A DNA stretch of 6,632 nucleotides from an uncultured Pseudomonadota bacterium (GTDB lineage: Bacteria; Pseudomonadota; Alphaproteobacteria; Rs-D84): NCBI GenBank assembly GCA_947303165.1, contig CAMYXE010000041.1, positions 1 through 6,632 on the forward strand, read 5' to 3'. Both the position numbers and the translations under genes were made by a program. The notes under the pieces are model-generated. The model did not search any database. It had not been told where the DNA came from and saw only the letters and a list, made by a program, of their open reading frames with translations. Of the stretch, positions 6,497 through 6,632 are shown one piece after another (the stretch's first letter is position 1; every line of letters starts with the position of its first letter).

Positions 6497-6628
6497 ATGA
6501 ATTACGCATATCGATATTTTTTGTATGCGCAAAAACCACCGAATTATCCCCCGAATCGCCATCCGAATCGTCATCCTGACCCCACTCGTCATCCCGGGCT
6601 TGATCCGGGATCTCTTCACACCGCCTGA
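6497..6628 (+). CDS. 43-codon ORF with a good SD that reads into a dispersed repeat
   Basis: ATG at 6497 is preceded by TAAGGA (6485-6490) at 6-nt spacing, a good SD. The ORF begins MNYAYRYFLYAQKPP, then runs through P-N-R-H-P repeats into RHPGLDPGSLHTA and a TGA at 6626-6628. From about residue 14 on it is simply the translation of the tandem and palindromic repeat, a kind of peptide widespread as spurious ORFs in alphaproteobacteria. It may be the remnant of a gene invaded by the repeat, a small real peptide, or chance. No promoter could be assigned with confidence. The start signal is real in sequence; the product is doubtful. Confidence 0.3.
   Translation: MNYAYRYFLYAQKPPNYPPNRHPNRHPDPTRHPGLDPGSLHTA
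6539..6611. repeat. tandem 12-mers leading into a palindromic dispersed repeat
   Basis: CCGAATCGCCAT (6551-6562) and CCGAATCGTCAT (6563-6574) are 12-bp tandem copies, with a degenerate copy at 6539-6550 and a related CTCGTCAT ending at 6592. They lead into the hairpin ATCCCGG (6591-6597), a 7-nt loop, and CCGGGAT (6605-6611). The sequence CGTCATCCCGGGCTTGATC resembles REP-like intergenic elements repeated in many alphaproteobacterial genomes; that is from general knowledge and was not searched. No T-run follows the hairpin, so it is not a typical intrinsic terminator. Confidence 0.65.
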
Positions 6629-6632
6629 TACT

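Noticed and set aside
6591..6611. Hairpin as an intrinsic terminator
   Set aside because: No T-run follows on either strand, and the sequence fits a dispersed repeat better.
6320..6619. 99-residue minus-strand ORF across the T17 tract
   Set aside because: It crosses the homopolymer (a long Phe run), the promoter and the signal-peptide region out of frame, and its composition is not protein-like.

Overview
The window looks like a chromosomal segment of an AT-rich, probably host-associated or gut alphaproteobacterium not close to a well-studied model. This is an inference. It rests on the Obg GTPase lacking a C-terminal OCT domain, an alphaproteobacterial-style MurU-like nucleotidyltransferase, sigma70-like promoters, good Shine-Dalgarno (SD) sites, and an 'HPGLDPGS'-coding palindromic repeat of a kind common in alphaproteobacterial genomes. 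No tRNA, rRNA, CRISPR array or insertion sequence was seen.

Layout. Bases 33-1803 (+) form an operon: obgE, then an HD-domain phosphohydrolase whose frame appears to be broken near 1550-1570, so that its C-terminal part continues as a separate ORF ending at 1803. A MurU-like sugar-1-phosphate nucleotidyltransferase (1798-2517, -) converges on it, with the stop codons abutting. Bases 2518-2661 hold back-to-back promoters for murU (-) and rubrerythrin (+), with an AT-rich palindrome between the two start regions. Rubrerythrin (2662-3288) is followed 2 nt later by an unreported-looking 59-residue helical protein (3291-3470) and a strong intrinsic terminator. A small cytoplasmic leucine-rich-repeat protein (3586-4146, +) converges, with 3 nt between, on a long secreted BspA/DUF285-like surface protein (4150-6396, -, GTG start). 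The right end (6397-6632) holds that gene's promoter, a 17-base A/T homopolymer next to its -35 box, a 43-codon ORF with a good SD, and a dispersed palindromic repeat.

How the parts fit. The left half is housekeeping: ribosome assembly and stress GTPase, nucleotide or phosphoester hydrolysis, cell-wall sugar recycling and peroxide detoxification. The right half is accessory and surface-related. The secreted repeat protein carries several features associated with variable expression or structure: a homopolymer at the promoter, a G7 tract in the coding sequence, and near-identical internal DNA repeats. The most useful leads are the homopolymer at that promoter, the frameshifted HD protein, the small rubrerythrin-linked gene, and the ORF that reads into the dispersed repeat.
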